Source: Dysgonomonas sp. PH5-45
GTDB lineage: Bacteria > Bacteroidota > Bacteroidia > Bacteroidales > Dysgonomonadaceae
Assembly: GCF_029893235.1 (NCBI RefSeq)
Contig: NZ_JARXWE010000024.1
Span: 1-47,392, forward strand
DNA: 47,392 nucleotides
Reading direction: 5' to 3'
The position numbers and the translations under genes are program-made. Under the pieces are notes generated by a model that did no database searches, was not told the origin of the DNA, and saw nothing but the letters and a program-made list of their open reading frames with translations. This document shows, in pieces, positions 46,538 through 47,392 of the stretch (its first letter is position 1; the number at the start of each line of letters is the position of its first letter).

Positions 46538-46747
46538 TCAATTTGTTAATAAGTTGTATAATTGGTCACAGAGTTGAGGAAACAGTGTTTCAATGCGTTT
46601 TTTGGATTTACGGAAGATAAAAATTTGTGACTTATAGTCTTTCTGATTTTTGCGCATTGGAATTTCAAATCTGATTTGATTTGAAGAGAATAAACCTCTT
46701 TGATAATCAATACTTAAATAGGGCTCGCACTGTAAGGCACATTCCAT
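46538..46747 (-). pseudogene. IS982-family transposase C-terminal fragment
   Basis: The 69-residue frame contains NQIRFEIPMRKNQKDYK followed by FRKSKKRIETLFPQLCDQ. This fits the conserved C-terminal part of IS982 transposases, where similar sequence normally continues QFMIRRNYAK. Here the match ends right after CDQ (LYNLLTN, stop), so the 3' end is lost, and no N-terminal half is attached. It is a remnant of the same family as the fragment at the left edge of the window, though not necessarily of the same element. Confidence 0.65.
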
Positions 46748-46881
46748 GAATATTGAGCCGACAGTTTCCTACCACCGTGGGTATATTCGTAGTATATCAC
46801 CTCTACGGCCAGATCGTTATTGGCATCTATGCGCCGTGGCATGTCATTTTTAATAGGCCACTTAATGCTTAATCTCCCTTC
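46714..46881 (-). pseudogene. unrecognised truncated reading frame next to the IS982 fragment
   Basis: Downstream of the 113-residue orphan, another frame on the minus strand reads RRIDANNDLAVEVIYYEYTH and GGRKLSAQYSW. It has no start codon near a plausible signal and changes character where the IS982 fragment begins, near 46745. It looks like the tail of a gene cut by the insertion, or a degenerate piece. I do not recognise the family. Confidence 0.4.
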
Positions 46882-47203
46882 TCATTGGATTTTTATAATC
46901 TTTCCATAAACATAGTCCAACTAAACTAGGTGTTGTATATAAAATATACGAAAATTTACGGAAAGAGATAAAAGTACCATTATAGTTAATTCCCGCATTA
47001 ATATCCCCAGGTAAATATTTTTCAGATTCAATTTTTTCTCTATACCAGGATGTATCTATTTGTTTCAAAACTAAAGGGTATGATTGCTCCACTTCAATAG
47101 TCTTTTTACATAGAGAATCGGATGTAAAATCATCTTTTGATAAAATAATGTATGCTACCCCCAAACGCTCAGCCTCTATTATATAAACAGAGTCATAACC
47201 CAT
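46862..47203 (-). CDS. orphan 113-residue protein, function unknown
   Basis: A complete frame from ATG (47201-47203) to TAA, encoding an acidic-to-neutral protein without a signal peptide or membrane helix (SVYIIEAERLGVAYIILSKD, LPGDINAGINYNGTFISFRK). I recognise no family. Its start overlaps the end of another broken frame, and it is followed by a truncated frame and the IS982 fragment, so it sits in a decayed accessory island. It may be a small immunity-type or accessory gene, but that is a guess; a degenerate remnant is also possible. Confidence 0.45.
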   Translation of the reverse strand: MGYDSVYIIEAERLGVAYIILSKDDFTSDSLCKKTIEVEQSYPLVLKQIDTSWYREKIESEKYLPGDINAGINYNGTFISFRKFSYILYTTPSLVGLCLWKDYKNPMRREIKH

Positions 47204-47392
47204 TCATTATATAATTCTTTAAATTCATTTTTGGATGCATTCCCTCTTTGATTTCCTTTATAATACCTATGATACCATCTTTGAAAATCTGTTGGATATC
47301 AGGGCAACCGCATCAAAATTTCATCATAATTTGTAGAAATGTTATCTTCGTCTCATGAATACATTAATCTCTCCCTATTTTGCTGAAGTTAC
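47204..47392 (-). pseudogene. broken small gene at right edge
   Basis: On the minus strand a frame reading DEDNISTNYDEILMRLP stops at TGA, while the next frame resumes as DIQQIFKDGIIGIIKEIK and ends at TGA overlapping the start of the orphan at 47203. The two pieces read like one protein with a one-base shift near 47307. Family unknown; the 5' part may continue beyond the window. Confidence 0.4.

Overview
The window looks like a chromosome segment of a Bacteroidales bacterium, in the range of Dysgonomonas, Parabacteroides or Bacteroides; I cannot fix the genus. The grounds are a Bacteroidetes-type -7 promoter element (TAnnTTTG) upstream of at least twelve genes, weak Shine-Dalgarno signals, a complete Bat operon, several lipoproteins, an M49 dipeptidyl peptidase III lipoprotein, a BtuB/BtuG-type vitamin B12 uptake locus, and the gene order purH-mreBCD-mrdA-rodA. 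No tRNA, rRNA or CRISPR array was seen.

Layout. 1-366: decayed transposase pieces (IS982-like, IS21 IstA-like). 367-4620: enolase, an MFS transporter with a LacI-type operator palindrome at its promoter, and class II fructose-bisphosphate aldolase. 4718-9187: carAB with a structured leader that looks like a transcription attenuator. 9311-14043: glutamate dehydrogenase, a LEA-like lipoprotein, a DUF2027/Smr protein and divergent queA. 14148-18532: dipeptidyl peptidase III, a universal stress protein with a small HTH partner, and a PAP2 phosphatase. 18545-27097: the aerotolerance (Bat) operon, transcribed moxR, DUF58, an extra membrane protein, batA, batB, batC, batD, batE. 27441-28703: pgk. 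28967-31516: B12-dependent ribonucleotide reductase NrdJ. 31898-34225: a GT-C glycosyltransferase-like membrane protein and a lipoprotein with an Asn/Ser-rich tail. 34321-38955: cobalamin riboswitch, btuB, a BtuG-like propeller lipoprotein and a BtuF-like binding protein. 39045-46384: purH and the rod-shape operon. 46385-47392: IS982 remnant, unrecognised orphan ORF and broken reading frames.

How it fits together. Three glycolytic genes (eno, fba, pgk) lie in separate units. The riboswitch-controlled B12 uptake operon lies close to nrdJ, whose product needs adenosylcobalamin; the ABC permease and ATPase genes btuCD are not in the window. The Mre/PBP2/RodA set forms the elongasome and overlaps head to tail, which suggests translational coupling. 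Both window edges carry transposase debris, while the 46 kb between is compact core genome. The points most worth a second look are the carAB leader, the repeats upstream of nrdJ, the operator at the MFS gene, and the unrecognised right end. I found no clearly novel multi-gene system.
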